This document shows positions 63,438-64,000 of a stretch of DNA of 64,000 nucleotides, one piece after another. The first letter of the stretch is position 1; every line of letters begins with the position of its first letter. The position numbers were made by a program, and so were the translations under genes. The notes under the pieces were generated by a model. It ran no database searches and had not been told where the DNA came from. It saw nothing but the letters and a program-made list of their open reading frames with translations. Source of the DNA: Megalopta genalis (taxonomy: Eukaryota > Arthropoda > Insecta > Hymenoptera > Halictidae); the NCBI RefSeq assembly GCF_051020955.1, contig NW_027476513.1, positions 124,001 to 188,000 of the forward strand. Direction: 5' to 3'.

Positions 63438-64000
63438 GTAGAAGGTTTAGCTTCAAATCCATGCGAAACAAATGATTTAGCTTCAAGTACTAGCGATATA
63501 AATGATTTAGCACCAACTGGAAGCGAGACATGCGAGTTAGCTTTAAATCCATGCGAAAAAAATTATTTAGCTTCAAGTACTTGCGATATAAATGATTTAG
63601 CTTCAACTGGAAGCGAGACAAACGAGTTAGCTTCACATTCATGCGAAACAAATGATTTAGCTTCAAATACTTGCGATATAAATGATTTAGATTCAACTGC
63701 ATGCGAAACAAACAACTTAGATTCACATTCATTTGAAACACATGATTTTGCTTCATTTCAATGCGAAGTAGAAGATTTAGCTTCAAATCCAAGCTAAACA
63801 AATGATTTTGCTTCAAATACTTGCGATATAAATTATTTAGATTCAACTGCATGCGAAACAAACAAGTTAAATTCAAATCCATGCGAAAAAAGAGATTTAG
63901 ATTTAAATCAATGCGGAGAAGAAGTTTTAGTTTCAAACTCTTGCGAAACAAATGATTTAGTTTCAAATACTTGCGATATAAACGATATAGCTTCAAATTC
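63438..64000. repeat. Right-edge array fragment resembling 33.0-33.6 kb
   Basis: Monomers from about 62930 to the end match 32533-33603 at an offset near 30,397, including TTAAATCCATGCG followed by AAAAAAATTATTTAGC and TCAAACTCTTGCG. A private stop occurs at 63793 (CCAAGCTAAAC). The array is cut by the window edge. Confidence 0.87.

Larger units (their letters stand above)
1..64000. repeat. 30-bp tandem repeat (satellite/minisatellite) array filling the window
   Basis: Every part of the window is built from one degenerate 30-bp unit with consensus GCTTCAAATCCATGC followed by GAAACAAATGATTTA. The CGA trinucleotide at unit positions 15-17 is the best register mark: it recurs every 30 bases almost without exception. 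Its phase moves only by one or two bases at scattered indels, for example near 353, 500, 2588, 5868, 7957, 11230-11240, 15151, 15600, 16551 and 22644. About 2,130 units fit. No unique insert, mobile element or RNA gene interrupts the array, and both window edges fall inside it. Composition is about one third G+C with A exceeding T on the given strand. I do not recognise it as a named satellite family. The tandem structure is certain; the label 'satellite' and a eukaryotic host are inferences. Confidence 0.98.
1..64000. repeat. 150-bp pentameric higher-order repeat (monomer order A-B-C-D-E)
   Basis: Monomers are not interchangeable but follow a five-step order. Forward-frame translations are A = ASNQCEVEGL, B = ASNPCETNDL, C = ASNTCDINDL/I, D = ASNACETNEL, E = ASHSFETHDL, after which A returns. 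Alternative D-E-A trios travel together: ASTGSETSEL with ASNPCETHDL and SSKEYEVEGL, and DSTACETNKL with DSNPCKTRDL and ELNQCRVEVL. Shortened cycles are common, especially D followed directly by B (a 90-bp B-C-D cycle, as in the TGSETCEL then NPCETNDL arrangements). Five monomers are 150 bp, close to the DNA length of one nucleosome core. That match may be coincidental. Confidence 0.92.

Noticed and set aside
1..64000. CRISPR array, suggested by the 30-bp period
   Set aside because: There are no unique spacers between repeats. The units are directly adjacent and every unit is a diverged version of the same sequence.
1..64000. Family of many genes on both strands
   Set aside because: Open frames overlap in three frames of the same DNA, mostly start at TTG or GTG, are ended by one-base indels in the repeat and have no non-repeat domain. 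The monomer being stop-free in three frames explains them.
1..64000. Pentapeptide-repeat protein, from the (T)NDLAS motif every ten residues
   Set aside because: The alternate pentads (NPCET, NTCDI) lack the central Leu or Phe that the A(D/N)LXX fold needs, and the frame is broken often.
1..64000. CENP-B box in the TTCGAAAC-containing E monomers
   Set aside because: The required downstream CGGG half of the motif is absent. Only the TTCG part matches.
1..64000. Telomeric or simple-sequence repeat
   Set aside because: No short G-rich unit such as TTAGGG or TTAGG is repeated in tandem. The shortest true period is 30 bp.
1..64000. Transposon or IS element carrying the repeats
   Set aside because: No transposase or reverse-transcriptase motif, terminal inverted repeat or target duplication is visible in any frame, and the array has no non-repeat part.
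1..64000. Silk- or antifreeze-like structural protein gene
   Set aside because: The decapeptide is mixed polar and acidic with Cys and lacks the Gly/Ala/Ser blocks or regular Thr spacing of those families. There is no start region, signal peptide or conserved C-terminal domain.

Overview
The whole 64-kb window is one uninterrupted tandem array. Every stretch I read, from base 1 to base 64000, is made of diverged copies of a 30-bp monomer, about 2,130 of them. The consensus monomer is GCTTCAAATCCATGC joined to GAAACAAATGATTTA, 10 G/C in 30. I found no unique-sequence gene, tRNA, rRNA, transposon, promoter, terminator or CRISPR array. The array runs off both ends. An array this long with nested repeat levels and no embedded genes suggests satellite or minisatellite DNA of a eukaryotic chromosome (heterochromatin, centromere-adjacent, subtelomeric or sex-chromosome type). 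The host lineage cannot be named from the sequence, and 'eukaryote' is an inference.

The array has at least three levels. Level 1 is the 30-bp monomer. Level 2 is a five-monomer higher-order repeat of about 150 bp. In the forward frame its order is A (NQCEVEGL-type), B (NPCETNDL-type), C (NTCDINDL-type), D (NACETNEL, TGSETSEL or STACETNKL-type), E (HSFETHDL, NPCETHDL or NPCKTRDL-type). It is often shortened by loss of one or two monomers. Level 3 is a series of kilobase-scale duplications. Their spacings are multiples of 30 bp apart from a few bases of single-base indel drift.

Layout: 216-4548 is repeated at 5583-9916 (offset 5,368), with a 1,050-bp tandem duplication between them (3483-4532 / 4533-5582). 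9601-12028 and 12029-14546 are tandem copies, and 12029-15698 recurs in shortened form at 16617-19658. 19659-24487 is a more mixed segment. 24488-29623 and 29624-34908 are tandem copies of about 5.1-5.3 kb. 34909-38970 is mixed. 38971-52550 is a super-repeat built of 1,710-bp and 2,582-bp blocks (period 4,292 bp). 52551-58110 is a mosaic of monomer types seen elsewhere. 58111-59010 is a 450-bp duplication. 59119-61157 and 61158-63437 are tandem copies of 2.04 and 2.28 kb. The final 0.5 kb resembles 33.0-33.6 kb.

Long open reading frames occur on both strands, up to 705 codons. They follow from a monomer that is a multiple of three and lacks stop codons in three of six frames. Most of the long ones can only start at TTG or GTG. 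They are broken by one-base indels and in-frame stops. In the one copy pair I compared base by base, substitutions show no bias toward synonymous change. I therefore annotate the window as non-coding repeat DNA and list the longest open stretches only as low-confidence curiosities.
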